Shown here: positions 6,785 to 6,800 of the stretch, one piece after another
Numbering within the stretch: the first letter of the stretch is position 1
Layout: the number at the start of each line of letters is the position of its first letter
Source of the DNA: a bacterium
GTDB taxonomy: Bacteria > Hydrothermota > UBA3072 > B12-G15
Direction: 5' to 3'
Assembly (NCBI GenBank): GCA_003646055.1
Contig: QNDZ01000091.1
Span: 1-6,800, forward strand
DNA: 6,800 bases
Position numbers and translations under genes: made by a program
Notes under the pieces: generated by a model
What the model was told of the DNA's origin: nothing
The model's input: only the letters and a program-made list of their open reading frames with translations
Databases searched by the model: none

Positions 6785-6800
6785 ACAATACTAATTTACC

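Noticed and set aside
1..6800. CRISPR array, tRNA, rRNA, insertion sequence, attachment site or riboswitch
   Set aside because: No spaced direct repeats, cloverleaf, transposase or integrase frame was seen, and the only intergenic gap is 108 bases and holds a promoter with a very short leader.

Overview
The window looks like a piece of a bacterial chromosome. It carries sigma70-type promoter elements, strong AGGAGG-type ribosome binding sites, a bacterial UvrB and a rho-independent terminator. By eye GC content is about 43-47%. Arginine is written almost entirely as AGA/AGG and CpG dinucleotides are markedly scarce; the proteins are rich in Lys, Glu and Arg. Together these fit an anaerobic, possibly thermophilic, uncultured-type lineage, but I cannot name a phylum from sequence alone.

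Layout: positions 1-4000 are read rightward and 4006-6800 leftward, converging on one terminator hairpin at about 3985-4007. (1) 2-865 (+) is the C-terminal 287 codons of a serpin whose start lies left of the window; it keeps an inhibitory-type reactive-centre hinge. (2) 865-2082 (+) is a complete DUF438 + hemerythrin-like + PAS protein, translationally coupled to the serpin through a TAATG stop/start overlap. (3) 2083-2190 is the only real intergenic gap; it holds a strong promoter. (4) 2191-3984 (+) is a divergent ATP-type phosphoenolpyruvate carboxykinase of 597 aa, larger than usual. (5) 4006-4821 (-) is nadC, quinolinate phosphoribosyltransferase. (6) 4754-6784 (-) is uvrB, whose last 68 bases overlap nadC in another frame.

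How the genes fit together: serpin and DUF438 protein form one coupled unit that may pair protease inhibition with a gas/redox-type sensor, although no direct functional link is visible. PEPCK is a monocistronic central-carbon gene (OAA/PEP interconversion) with its own promoter. uvrB-nadC form a tight co-transcribed pair of housekeeping genes (nucleotide excision repair and NAD synthesis). Coding density is very high and nearly every base is explained by known families. I see no CRISPR, tRNA, rRNA, insertion sequence or prophage signal, and no clear undescribed multi-gene system. The points most worth a second look are the serpin-sensor coupling, the enlarged PEPCK, the uvrB-nadC overlap that encodes a basic UvrB tail, and the CpG depletion.
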